Shown: one piece after another, positions 9,158 to 17,304 of the stretch
Layout: the number at the start of each line of letters is the position of its first letter
Numbering within the stretch: the first letter of the stretch is position 1
Assembly (NCBI GenBank): GCA_011523765.1
Contig: WTGA01000052.1
Coordinates: 1 to 35,952, forward strand
From: Gammaproteobacteria bacterium
Lineage (GTDB): Bacteria > Pseudomonadota > Gammaproteobacteria > Arenicellales > Poriferihabitantaceae
Direction: 5' to 3'
DNA: 35,952 nt
Notes under the pieces: model-generated
What the model was told of the DNA's origin: nothing
Databases searched by the model: none
Seen by the model: the letters and a program-made list of their open reading frames with translations, nothing else
Program-made: the position numbers and the translations under genes

Positions 9158-9907
9158 CTATCGGTTTCCATCATCGCGTTTCCGGGTGACCAGGAATACG
9201 GAAAAGTAAGGGCCCTGGCCCGGTTCCAGCCGGGTGATGTCCCGGACGATCCGCTGGTTCTCCTGGCCCGCATATTCGACATAGCAGGTATCAGCGGTCC
9301 GGCCTGACTGGTGGATCAGTGCGAGGATGCACTCACGCCGCCGGCCGGGTTTCATGATGGCGATATTGTCGAACTGGACCAGTGTCTTGAGAATATCCTC
9401 GTCCCCCCTGCGCCCGGATATGACGGCCATGTTTTCGGCCAGCAATGCCAGGGGCCGGCCCGTCAAGGCGGCACTCGCGCTGATCGAACTGATGCCGGGC
9501 ACGACCTCGATGGCATACCGGTTGTTCAGCCGGTCGTGCAGATAGGCGAAAGAACCGAAAAAGAAGGGGTCCCCCTGGCACAGGAAAACGACATCCTTTC
9601 CATTGTCCAGGTTTTCCGAAATGAGCCGCGCGGCTGCATCGTAAACCCGGTTGGTTGCCTCACGGTTGTCGCACATCGGTACAAGGATGGCATGCTCTTT
9701 CTGATGGGGATTGCCCTCCCCACCCAGGGCCGGGGCGGCAATCTCCCGTGCCATGGAATTTCCATATTCACTCTGCAAATAGGTGATCAGGGCACATTGC
9801 CGTATCAGGCGCCGGGCCTTCAGGGTCAACAGCTCGGGGTCTCCCGGCCCGACCCCGACCCCGTAGAATGTCCCCGTGGACCGCAGCGATGAGGATCCGG
9901 GATTCAT
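9158..9907 (-). CDS. cobI: Precorrin-2 C20-methyltransferase CobI (CbiL type)
   Basis: CobI performs the first committed methylation of precorrin-2, at C20, using SAM. The 249-residue product has FYGVGVGPGDPELLTLKA near its N-terminus, then VVFLCQGDPFFFGSFAYL and IEVVPGISSISASAAL, all standard for CobI/CbiL. The frame stays open upstream to 10111, into the end of cobL. I start at the ATG at 9907 because the conserved core begins about 15 residues later and this avoids overlapping cobL. A gap of 94 bases to the cobL stop is longer than at the other joints and has no clear extra feature. The sequence does not tell whether the enzyme prefers precorrin-2 or its cobalt complex. Confidence 0.94.
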   Translation of the reverse strand: MNPGSSSLRSTGTFYGVGVGPGDPELLTLKARRLIRQCALITYLQSEYGNSMAREIAAPALGGEGNPHQKEHAILVPMCDNREATNRVYDAAARLISENLDNGKDVVFLCQGDPFFFGSFAYLHDRLNNRYAIEVVPGISSISASAALTGRPLALLAENMAVISGRRGDEDILKTLVQFDNIAIMKPGRRRECILALIHQSGRTADTCYVEYAGQENQRIVRDITRLEPGQGPYFSVFLVTRKRDDGNR

Positions 9908-10001
9908 TGCCAATTCCCCATCCCGGTTCCGGTCCCATGGCAATGGACCCCGGCCGGTGCGGGCAGGACGGGCAGCTGCCGATGTCGCCGGGAGATCCGG
10001 G

Positions 10002-11330
10002 TCATGGCGGACTCGCCCCCGCGGGCTCCGCGGGGCGAACACATTTGGCGATGGTGACCGGCGCCAGGGAACGGGTTTCCAGGCGGTCCGGCAGGTTTTT
10101 TTCGACCGCAAGGGTAATCCACTCCCGGGCGGGTTTGTCCTGGTAAAAGGCCGCGAGGGCCGCCTGGCTTGGGTCGGTCACGGCACTGGCCACCAGTTTC
10201 CCGCCCGGCTTGAGACGATCCCAGGCATACGCCAGCATCGCGGCCAGCCCACCGCTGCCGCCCACAAAGACCGCGTCCGGGTCCGGCAGGGCATCACAGC
10301 AGTCGGGTGCCGTGCCCTGAACGGGGGTCAGGTTCAGGGTTGTCCCGAATCTTTCACTGTTGTCGCGGATGCGGTCCATGCGGGTTGGTGATTGCTCGAT
10401 GGCATAGATCTGGCCCCGGTCATTCCAACGGGCCCATTCCACACTGACACTGCCGCATCCTGCGCCGATGTCCCAGGCGATTTCCCCGCTTTCCGGTTGC
10501 ATCAGGGAAAGGATGGCCAGGCGGGTTTCCCGCTTGCTGATCATGCCGTAGCCCGGTTTCGACCCGGTCGCAAACAAATGGTCCGCAATACCGGGGAAAA
10601 CCGGGAGCGGGGGCTGCGTCATCTCCCGGGCGCGTTTTTGCAGGATGATGCAAACGTTCAGAGGATGAAATGACCGGCCTGAGCGGGACAGCGCTGCAGC
10701 GGTAGATTGCCGTATCTGCTGTTCCGACCGGCCCATGGCCTCGCATACCCACATCCTGGATTCGCCATAACCCTGCCGGCACAGTTCTCCCGCAATCCGG
10801 TCGGGACTGGATTGATCATCGGTAATCACCGCAATCAGGTGATTGTGCCGGATATGCCGGCGCAGTGTTTTCAGCGGACGCCCGTGCAAGCTGACGATTT
10901 CCGCCTGTTGCCATGGCAGGCCGATGGCATGAAAGCAATACTGGATGCTGGATAGGTTGGGGTGGAACACCAGGTGTTCCCGGCCGACGATCCGGTTCAG
11001 CCAGGTGCCAATCCCATAAAGGAGGGCATCCCCCGATGCGAGCACGATGATCCTTCTGCCCTGGTTGGCTTCCAGTATCTCCCGCAACGCGGAAAAGGGG
11101 GAGGGGAAGAGGTGTTGTTCCGCATCCGTTTCGATGTGCGCAATTTCCTTGAGATGGTGCCTGGCCCCCAGGACCAGGTCCGCCCTGCGGATCCCGTCCA
11201 CGGCAGCCTCCGGCAATACGCTTCGTTCACTGCATCCCAGGCTGATTACGGTGACCGGGTGGCCCTGCCACCGGATGGGTGCCGATTTCAGGGGTTTGGC
11301 AAAGATTCCCGTCAGGCCCGTGATCTCCAT
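10002..11330 (-). CDS. cobL: CobL, bifunctional C5,15-methyltransferase and C12 decarboxylase (CbiE-CbiT fusion)
   Basis: CobL methylates C5 and C15 of precorrin-6B and removes the C12 acetate carboxyl group. The 442-residue product is a fusion. The N-terminal half is a CbiE-like tetrapyrrole methylase (VISLGCSERSV, VLASGDALLYGIGTWL). The C-terminal half is CbiT-like, with the Rossmann SAM-binding segment AWDIGAGCGSVSVEWAR and, before it, the KPGYGMISKRETR block typical of CbiT. The frame is open upstream to 11768 but antisense-like there. The ATG at 11330 lies five bases after the cobH stop, so I choose it. The fused form is the usual one in organisms with CobN; split CbiE and CbiT are more common with the anaerobic set. 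Confidence 0.95.
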   Translation of the reverse strand: MEITGLTGIFAKPLKSAPIRWQGHPVTVISLGCSERSVLPEAAVDGIRRADLVLGARHHLKEIAHIETDAEQHLFPSPFSALREILEANQGRRIIVLASGDALLYGIGTWLNRIVGREHLVFHPNLSSIQYCFHAIGLPWQQAEIVSLHGRPLKTLRRHIRHNHLIAVITDDQSSPDRIAGELCRQGYGESRMWVCEAMGRSEQQIRQSTAAALSRSGRSFHPLNVCIILQKRAREMTQPPLPVFPGIADHLFATGSKPGYGMISKRETRLAILSLMQPESGEIAWDIGAGCGSVSVEWARWNDRGQIYAIEQSPTRMDRIRDNSERFGTTLNLTPVQGTAPDCCDALPDPDAVFVGGSGGLAAMLAYAWDRLKPGGKLVASAVTDPSQAALAAFYQDKPAREWITLAVEKNLPDRLETRSLAPVTIAKCVRPAEPAGASPP

Positions 11331-11335
11331 GATAG

Positions 11336-11986
11336 CTAGTGCCGCACTCCGTGTTGCAGTCGTGCCAGGCTGTTGAAGGCTCCTGCGGCCATTGCGCTGC
11401 CGCCGGCCCGGCCCAGCAGGGTGATGCATTCGCACTCCAGATTCCGGTGATGCGTCCACAGATACGATTTGGACTCCGGCGCCCCGACGAATCCCACCGG
11501 CATGCCGATGATCAGTGCGGGCCTGGGAGCTCCCTGCTCGAGCATTTCCATCAAACGGAACAGTGCGGTGGGCGCGTTGCCGATGAGGACGATCCCATCC
11601 TGCAGGCAGGGTTTCCACCAGTGCACTGCTGTCATGGTACGGGATTCTCCCCTGGATATTGCTTTTTCCTCTACCTCCGGATGATCGAGGAAGCACAGCG
11701 GTTCCTTCGTCCAATAGCGCTTGCCCACCCCTTGCCTGACCATCTCCACATCGCACAACACATTGCATTGTGCCCGGAGTGCGGCAATGCCGGCATCGAC
11801 GGCCCCTTCACTCATCCTGACCGCCCGGGCAATCTCGGGATTTCCGCAGGTGTGCACCAGGCGCATCACCACCTGTTGCTGAAGATCGCTGAATCCGGAC
11901 AGATCGGTATGCCGGCGAATCAGGGCAAACGATTTTTCCTCAATGGCCCGGGGATCTTTGAGATAATCCTCCATCGTGCTATTCAC
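11336..11986 (-). CDS. cobH: Precorrin-8X methylmutase CobH (CbiC type)
   Basis: CobH moves the methyl group from C11 to C12 to give hydrogenobyrinic acid (or the cobalt form). The 216-residue product has the family segments LVHTCGNPEIA, with the histidine that protonates the ring in characterised enzymes, IIGMPVGFVGAPESK, and GRAGGSAMAAGAFNSLAR. It is the first gene of the eight-gene operon. A GTG at 11986 has AGGA six bases upstream (complement of 11993-11996). An ATG at 11974 is the alternative but has no such site, so I favour the GTG. The AGGA is part of a predicted hairpin downstream of the cobalamin riboswitch, which suggests translation of this gene is switched off by B12. Confidence 0.95.
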   Translation of the reverse strand: MNSTMEDYLKDPRAIEEKSFALIRRHTDLSGFSDLQQQVVMRLVHTCGNPEIARAVRMSEGAVDAGIAALRAQCNVLCDVEMVRQGVGKRYWTKEPLCFLDHPEVEEKAISRGESRTMTAVHWWKPCLQDGIVLIGNAPTALFRLMEMLEQGAPRPALIIGMPVGFVGAPESKSYLWTHHRNLECECITLLGRAGGSAMAAGAFNSLARLQHGVRH

Positions 11987-11992
11987 AGCCCG

Positions 11993-12022
11993 TCCTGTGC
12001 CCGATTCGCCAAAACGGCAGGA
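11993..12022 (-). promoter_or_regulatory. Hairpin that can sequester the cobH ribosome binding site
   Basis: On the minus strand, TCCTG (complement of 12018-12022) can pair with CAGGA (complement of 11993-11997), extended by CC/GG across a two-base bulge. CAGGA contains the AGGA six bases before the cobH GTG. A hairpin here would block ribosome entry, as expected for the expression platform of a translational B12 riboswitch. There is no T-run, so it does not look like a transcription terminator. The fold is drawn by eye. Confidence 0.4.
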
Positions 12023-12087
12023 TGTGGTCTGTGTGGATCATCAGGTTCTCCGGTTTGTCTCACCCGACAAACAAAAAGTCAGTTCAA

Positions 12088-12270
12088 GGGTCTTTGTGGC
12101 AGGTCTCCTGGCTCGCGGGTATTCCGACCATTCGCCTTCCCAAATTCTTTTCGAATTCAGTGGCATATCGAACAGTCGCACCACACATACAGTTGCGGGG
12201 GCAGCTCCGGAGTCACCCCTGGGGGATTACCGGATTCCCTGATTCGCATTGACTGCTCAATGCGAAACCA
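12088..12270 (-). promoter_or_regulatory. Cobalamin (adenosylcobalamin) riboswitch upstream of cobH
   Basis: Read on the minus strand, the stretch contains the hallmark blocks of the cobalamin riboswitch in the right order. There is a P2-like hairpin (GCATTGA/TCAATGC), AGGGAATCCGGT, the B12 box GAGCTGCCCCCGCAACTGT (near 12188-12206), GCCACTG, and the 3' conserved GAGCCAGGAGACCTGCC (complement ending at 12098). GGTTT near 12269 can pair with AAAGACC near 12090 to close P1. It precedes cobH by about 100 bases. Binding of B12 is expected to lower expression of the whole cobH-cobN operon. Identification by conserved primary sequence is strong; the exact ends are approximate. Confidence 0.93.
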
Positions 12271-12277
12271 CTGGTGC

Positions 12278-12306
12278 ATTGTATCGGTTATTGCCCTTGG
12301 TAAAAA
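12278..12306 (-). promoter_or_regulatory. Candidate promoter of the cobH operon
   Basis: A TACAAT -10 hexamer (complement of 12278-12283) has a weak TTTTTA -35 17 bases upstream. It would start transcription near 12271, almost exactly at the 5' end of the riboswitch. The position supports it; the -35 match is poor. Confidence 0.4.
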
Positions 12307-12342
12307 GGGATTTGCGGACAATGCTGAAAACAAAATTTGTTA

Positions 12343-12373
12343 TTGACAAACCATGTTGGAATAGAGTCATAAT
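12343..12373 (+). promoter_or_regulatory. Candidate promoter of the five-gene cassette
   Basis: A perfect TTGACA at 12343-12348 is followed after 19 bases by CATAAT at 12368-12373. The spacing is longer than ideal. It would leave an untranslated leader of about 140 bases before the GTG at 12522. This is the best match seen in the AT-rich gap, but it remains tentative. Confidence 0.25.
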
Positions 12374-12521
12374 GTTGATCTCCTGCCGCTACGCCCGATG
12401 GATGGCAATCTTCACGTGGTTGGGTGAACAATTTCAGTGAAATACATCAGTAAGGGGGTAGATCGCTGTCATTCGTTGAAAAACCGGTGGTGTCCAGGAT
12501 TGCTGCCTAAAACAGGAACAG

Positions 12522-15500
12522 GTGGAATTTCTTTTGAGCGCAGTGCTAAAAACAATTGAGGCTTTTCCAAGAGGGCGTACCAGCAAGGAGTTGTATGCTC
12601 TTCTTGATATTGATTTTTCTGCTGGACGGAGGGAAGAGATTCTTGCCGAACTGCTCGCGTTGCAAAAACAAGGGCTGGTGCAGCTTGGACAGGACAACAA
12701 ATGGCGTGCGGCCTGTCGACTGATCTCCAAACCCCAGCAAACGGGTGTCGGGATTGATGGTAGACAAATTCCCGTTCAAGCAGATAGGTTGATGGCTTCA
12801 CCAGCACGCTTTGGAGCTGAACCCGATGTGCGCATTCCGACACTGGATGAAGCGGAAAAAAGCGATGCAATCAACCCCAATGCCCTGCTGAGATATTACC
12901 GAGCTGCATTGCAAAACGATCCGCGCGGTGCACTGACTCAGTATGATGATCGCCACGGAACCGCCTACCAGTTAGTCAGCGGGGATGGAGACCCTTTTCC
13001 AGGAGAAGGACAAACAGGTTTCATTCGGGTACAGCTCGACCATTTACCGGACAGCTTTCGCGAAGCTCTGACACGTCGAGAAGCCAACGACTCTGCCTTG
13101 GCGGTCGGTTGGCCGATTGCAATAGGCAAAAAAGACGGGGCTCCCGCGATCAGACCTGTTGGTCTTGTGGCTGCAATTTGGTCGCGGGATGGTGATGATT
13201 TCCTTGTTCAGATTCAAGTTGACGATATTCTAGTGAACCCCGACTGGGTCAAGTCGGTGGCCACGGGATCGGCCTGGTCTTCATCCGGCCTCTCAGCAGT
13301 ATTTTCGGATCAGAGAGGAGTCGGGCTTTCGCGCGATGAGTTTCTGTCCCGTCTGCGTGAAGCAGCTGCGAAATCCGTAAGGGGAAAAATCACTGGCCGT
13401 AATTTCGTTGCCAGTATTGATCCCATGGGTGAGGGTATCTTCAACGCTATGGGGCTTTTCCTGCCGACGGGAAACTCTTTCACGGCCAGCGCAGCGGAGG
13501 ATCTGGACAAAATTGCCAGTTGGAATCCAGGAAAAATCGCTCGGACTGCCCTTGGGCCCCTTCTCGGTCTTGCGTATGATGGCGAGATCAAAGCAGTTCC
13601 ACCCGTCAATATCGGTCCACTTAATTTCGAACAGATACGTTCTGTTTCCAATTCGACTGCTGATCCACTGTCGGTTGTTACCGGTCCTCCGGGAACAGGT
13701 AAAAGCCAATCGATCATCGCAATGGTAGCAACGGCCATGCTACAGGGGAAGTCAGTTGTTGTGGCGTCGAAGAATCATCAGGCATTGGACGCGGTCGAAG
13801 AGCGTTTATCGAACATTGCACCGAATGTTCCATTTCTGGTGCGTACTTTAGATCCAACGCGCGAAGTTGACCAGAGCGTGCAGGATGTCGTTTCAGTATT
13901 GGTAAATGATACGAGTAGGGTCAAGGGCGAAACTGACCCGATGCTCTCCTCACAGATTTCATCATTGGCTCAACGCCGTTTAGGGGCGCTTGATGCAATC
14001 GAAGAGCGGCGCAACTTGCATGGTCGGCTGGCCGACTTAGACGAGACAATCGCATTGCGGAGTGAGAAAGCTATTCATGAAGAGTCTCCCGTGGATGAAG
14101 TTCGAAAAACAGGTTTGCTACGGCGATTGCTGGCTTGGTTATTCCCGAAGCGTTTTGGGGTTTCTAGGTCGACCGGAATATTTCTTAATTCGGAAATATT
14201 GGGAGAGCTCAAACAGGCTGTGAATGAAATCAGAACTGAGCTGAGAGTATTGGGTACACCAGAAGACCCCGTCGCTCTGACACATGAAATCGCAACTTTG
14301 GCGCAATCCGTATTGCAAAAGCATCTGGGAGAGCGGGCTTCGTTGAGCGAGGAGCAGCGGATCAGTCTTTCCGCCAAGTATGACGACCTGGAACTGCATG
14401 GAGTCTCAGCAATGTCCAGAGGTATTTCTGAAACCGTTCTTTATCACCGCCCACTATGGCTTGTATCCGTTTTAGGAACCCCCAAGCGGATCCCTTTGTA
14501 TGAAGGTCTGTTTGATCTGGTGATTTTTGATGAAGCCAGCCAGTGCGATATCGCTTCGGCATTGCCGCTGTTGGCACGAGCAAAGCAGGCGGTGATTGTC
14601 GGCGACGATCGGCAGTTGGCCTTTATCCCACAAATTGGAATCAAACAGGACCGGAACCTGATGACCGCTAACGGCCTGCCCAACCGTGGCACTGGCCGTT
14701 TCTCGCAAGGGCGCAAAAGTCTTTTTGATTTGGCGCGCAGCACGCCCAGCGTACCGGCGATCATGCTACGCGACCAGTACAGATCGGCAGAAGGGATCGT
14801 CAGCTATATCAACGATATGTTTTATGGTGGAAAACTCCGCGTCTCGGCAAATCCAAGTGCTTTGAAACTCCCGGAAGGGTCCAAGCCAGGATTGGTTTGG
14901 ACCAATGTTTCTGCCCCATCCTTGCCGTCGTCTGGAACCCAGAACATCAATAAAGCCGAAATCGTTGCAATCACAAATCATGTGAAAGATATTTTGATTG
15001 ACAAAAATTATTGCGGCACCATCGGCGTAATCTCCCCATTCCGTTCCCAAGTTCAGGAATTGGTTAAGGCCCTGCAGGCTTCGATTCCTGAAGCTCTCTG
15101 GAAAAAGTCTGAGCTTCGTATCGGTACAATCGACGGGTTTCAGGGACAGGAGTGTGATTTGATCCTGTTCTCTCCGACAATACATGCGAAGATCAATTCC
15201 AGTGCGGTGACGTTTCTGCAAAGGAACTGGCGACGCCTGAATGTCGCGATCAGCCGCGCACGAGCGGTTGCGCATGTTTTTGGTGATCTGGATTATGCGA
15301 GATCCGGTCGGGTCAAATCGCTGCAAAGTCTGGCTGCGAGAGCGACGGAACCTCGGATATGCTCGGTTGGCGAGGGTATCTTTGATAGCGAGATTGAACG
15401 GACCGTGTTCCACAAATTGAAAGAACGTGGATTGGACCCGCAGCCGCAATACGATATCGCAGGTCGCAGGCTCGATTTCGCCCTGTTTGGAGTTGATGAT

Positions 15501-15692
15501 ATCAAGCTGGACCTCGAAATTGATGGGCGTCGCTGGCATCAGGATGTCGACGGTAACCGCAAACTCGACGATCACTGGCGTGATCACCAGATGCGCTCAC
15601 TTGGCTGGAAGGTCCAGCGCTTTTGGGTGGATGAATTGAAACAGGATATGGAGGGGTGCCTTGACCTTGTCGAACGAAATCTCAAAAACTGA
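12522..15692 (+). CDS. UPF1/DNA2-like SF1 helicase with N-terminal winged helix and C-terminal Vsr/DUF559-like nuclease domain
   Basis: The 1056-residue protein begins with a helical segment (about residues 3-65) that looks like a winged-helix domain. SF1 helicase motifs follow: Walker A GPPGTGKS at 388-395, motif II DEAS at 670-673, motif III GDDRQL from 694, motif V TIDGFQGQE from 869, and motif VI NVAISRAR at 907-914. About 270 residues, partly charged and helical, are inserted between motifs Ia and II. The C-terminus (about 960-1056) has FDSEIERTVFHKL, R-x-DFAL with D985, and LEIDGRRWHQD with E999 and D1001. This is the pattern of DUF559/Vsr-type PD-(D/E)XK-related nucleases. The GTG start has AGGAA just upstream. 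The gene overlaps the next by 32 bases. A nucleic-acid translocase and nuclease role is inferred; DNA versus RNA preference cannot be told. Confidence 0.88.
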   Translation: MEFLLSAVLKTIEAFPRGRTSKELYALLDIDFSAGRREEILAELLALQKQGLVQLGQDNKWRAACRLISKPQQTGVGIDGRQIPVQADRLMASPARFGAEPDVRIPTLDEAEKSDAINPNALLRYYRAALQNDPRGALTQYDDRHGTAYQLVSGDGDPFPGEGQTGFIRVQLDHLPDSFREALTRREANDSALAVGWPIAIGKKDGAPAIRPVGLVAAIWSRDGDDFLVQIQVDDILVNPDWVKSVATGSAWSSSGLSAVFSDQRGVGLSRDEFLSRLREAAAKSVRGKITGRNFVASIDPMGEGIFNAMGLFLPTGNSFTASAAEDLDKIASWNPGKIARTALGPLLGLAYDGEIKAVPPVNIGPLNFEQIRSVSNSTADPLSVVTGPPGTGKSQSIIAMVATAMLQGKSVVVASKNHQALDAVEERLSNIAPNVPFLVRTLDPTREVDQSVQDVVSVLVNDTSRVKGETDPMLSSQISSLAQRRLGALDAIEERRNLHGRLADLDETIALRSEKAIHEESPVDEVRKTGLLRRLLAWLFPKRFGVSRSTGIFLNSEILGELKQAVNEIRTELRVLGTPEDPVALTHEIATLAQSVLQKHLGERASLSEEQRISLSAKYDDLELHGVSAMSRGISETVLYHRPLWLVSVLGTPKRIPLYEGLFDLVIFDEASQCDIASALPLLARAKQAVIVGDDRQLAFIPQIGIKQDRNLMTANGLPNRGTGRFSQGRKSLFDLARSTPSVPAIMLRDQYRSAEGIVSYINDMFYGGKLRVSANPSALKLPEGSKPGLVWTNVSAPSLPSSGTQNINKAEIVAITNHVKDILIDKNYCGTIGVISPFRSQVQELVKALQASIPEALWKKSELRIGTIDGFQGQECDLILFSPTIHAKINSSAVTFLQRNWRRLNVAISRARAVAHVFGDLDYARSGRVKSLQSLAARATEPRICSVGEGIFDSEIERTVFHKLKERGLDPQPQYDIAGRRLDFALFGVDDIKLDLEIDGRRWHQDVDGNRKLDDHWRDHQMRSLGWKVQRFWVDELKQDMEGCLDLVERNLKN

Positions 15693-17304
15693 AACGTGGC
15701 GCAAATCACGCGCATTTACATGGATGGCGGTTGTCACATCCCTTCTGACGGTAGCGGCCTTCGGGTTTTTCCTGTTCAAAGTGGATAAATTGGAAAAGGA
15801 GTACGGTGAGATCCGTGACGACCGGGAAAGAATCCTGCGAGAGATCGATAACCGGTACGAGCAACACTCCAAACTGTTGGCAAAGATCCAGACGCTGGAA
15901 ACGAAAAAGTCGGTGCTTGAAGATGATTTGGCTAAGGGACGAAGCTTACAGCGGAACTTGGAAACGCTCAATGAAGGCATTAAGTCCGCCGAGGCTACTC
16001 TTTCAGCCAAGAGCAACGAGATTGCTGAAGCAGACCGAAAGCTAATGGAGCAAAGCGCCGTCAAGGCTGCACTCAAGCGGTCCCATACTGAACAGCATGA
16101 ATTGAAAACGGAAAAAGAACAACTGGGACGCACAATTGCAGACCTGAACCGTGAGAAAGAGTCGGCCGAAGATGACACTCGAAAAGCAAAGGGTGAACGG
16201 GATCGATTACAGGATCATCTGATAGACCTGGAGACAGAAACCGCTGATCTTGGAGAGAAGAAACGCGAACGGGACCGGGTTGTTTTGGAACTGGAAAAGG
16301 CCACATCCGAACTGAAAACTGTCCGCCAAGAGTTTTCTGAAAAGGACTCTACTCTCGATAATCTCAAGCGCCGTGTTGAACAGGCACAAATGATGCTGGA
16401 CTCGCTCGAAGGGCGGACTGCTGCTGCCGAAGAAAGACTCCAGACCGCTCGTAGCAAGGTTAGTGCCGAAGAAGCAAAATTAGCCGAACTGCAGCAAACC
16501 TATGATGATCAGGATAAGCGAGTTGCCGCACTCAGGAATGCACATGAGAAACTTACCCGCTTCATTGAAAAAAATTCCAATGCTGAGGCAGATCTTTCCA
16601 ACACCATGCAGGCGCTGAATACTGTTCGCGACCAGAAAACTGAACTCGGCTCGCAGCTTGCGGCCAAACGGAATGAACTCCAGGATGAGCAAGTCAAGTT
16701 AGCTGGAGTGGAAGCAGAACTCGCAGCACTTCGCCAAGCCATTTCAGCCTTCGAGGGCAAGAAGCAGGACCTTGCCAAGAAACACGATAACCTAGAAGCT
16801 GATATCTTTGGCAAAGAAAAGATACGCGATGGTTTGGCTGAGCAGCTAAAGTCCGCAAAGGCGGAACTGACCTCGGAAATTGAGTTGTTGCAGCAACAAG
16901 CAAAAATCGCTTCAGCCGGGCTGGATACACTTAAACAGAAAAAAACCGATCTAGAAGCTGCTGTGCACACTCTCTCTATTGAAAACTCCAGGCTATTGAC
17001 AAAAAAGTCTGGTATTGAAATAGACATTTCCCAGGGAACCAGCCAAAAACGGGTGCTGGAAGGAGAGCTCACCACGTTGAAGATTCAAAAAGAAACATTG
17101 GACACTGAAGTTAGCGAAGTCACGCATGCGCTCGCTACGGTGGAGGGCAAAGCAGATGTGCTCAGAACGCGCATTGTTCGGTTGGAGCAACAAGAACATG
17201 ATTTGACGCAGAGGGTTATCGCGCTTAAAGAAACCTTGCTGGGAGAGGTATCACCTGATCAACCTACTGAAGGCTCCACTACACCTGCCGAGGGGAAAAA
17301 CTGA
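15661..17304 (+). CDS. Single-pass membrane protein with very long coiled coil
   Basis: The product (547 residues) has one hydrophobic segment at about residues 22-40 (AVVTSLLTVAAFGFFLF), preceded by basic residues (WRKSR). Nearly 490 residues of charged heptad-rich sequence, Glu/Lys/Leu-rich and without proline, follow as a coiled coil, then a short polar tail. No enzymatic motif is visible. The gene starts inside the end of the helicase gene. A TTG at 15661 follows a strong GGAGGGG four bases away, and a second in-frame TTG is at 15667. The next ATG (15724) would cut into the membrane segment, so a TTG start is likely. It is probably a scaffold or sensor arm that tethers the system to the inner membrane. 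On the basic-residue rule the coil could even lie in the periplasm; the signal is ambiguous. Its stop overlaps the start of the next gene. Confidence 0.85.
   Translation: MTLSNEISKTETWRKSRAFTWMAVVTSLLTVAAFGFFLFKVDKLEKEYGEIRDDRERILREIDNRYEQHSKLLAKIQTLETKKSVLEDDLAKGRSLQRNLETLNEGIKSAEATLSAKSNEIAEADRKLMEQSAVKAALKRSHTEQHELKTEKEQLGRTIADLNREKESAEDDTRKAKGERDRLQDHLIDLETETADLGEKKRERDRVVLELEKATSELKTVRQEFSEKDSTLDNLKRRVEQAQMMLDSLEGRTAAAEERLQTARSKVSAEEAKLAELQQTYDDQDKRVAALRNAHEKLTRFIEKNSNAEADLSNTMQALNTVRDQKTELGSQLAAKRNELQDEQVKLAGVEAELAALRQAISAFEGKKQDLAKKHDNLEADIFGKEKIRDGLAEQLKSAKAELTSEIELLQQQAKIASAGLDTLKQKKTDLEAAVHTLSIENSRLLTKKSGIEIDISQGTSQKRVLEGELTTLKIQKETLDTEVSEVTHALATVEGKADVLRTRIVRLEQQEHDLTQRVIALKETLLGEVSPDQPTEGSTTPAEGKN

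Noticed and set aside
11331..11768. Longer cobL start
   Set aside because: The extra 146 residues overlap cobH in another frame and lack any CobL similarity; the ATG at 11330 sits right after the cobH stop.
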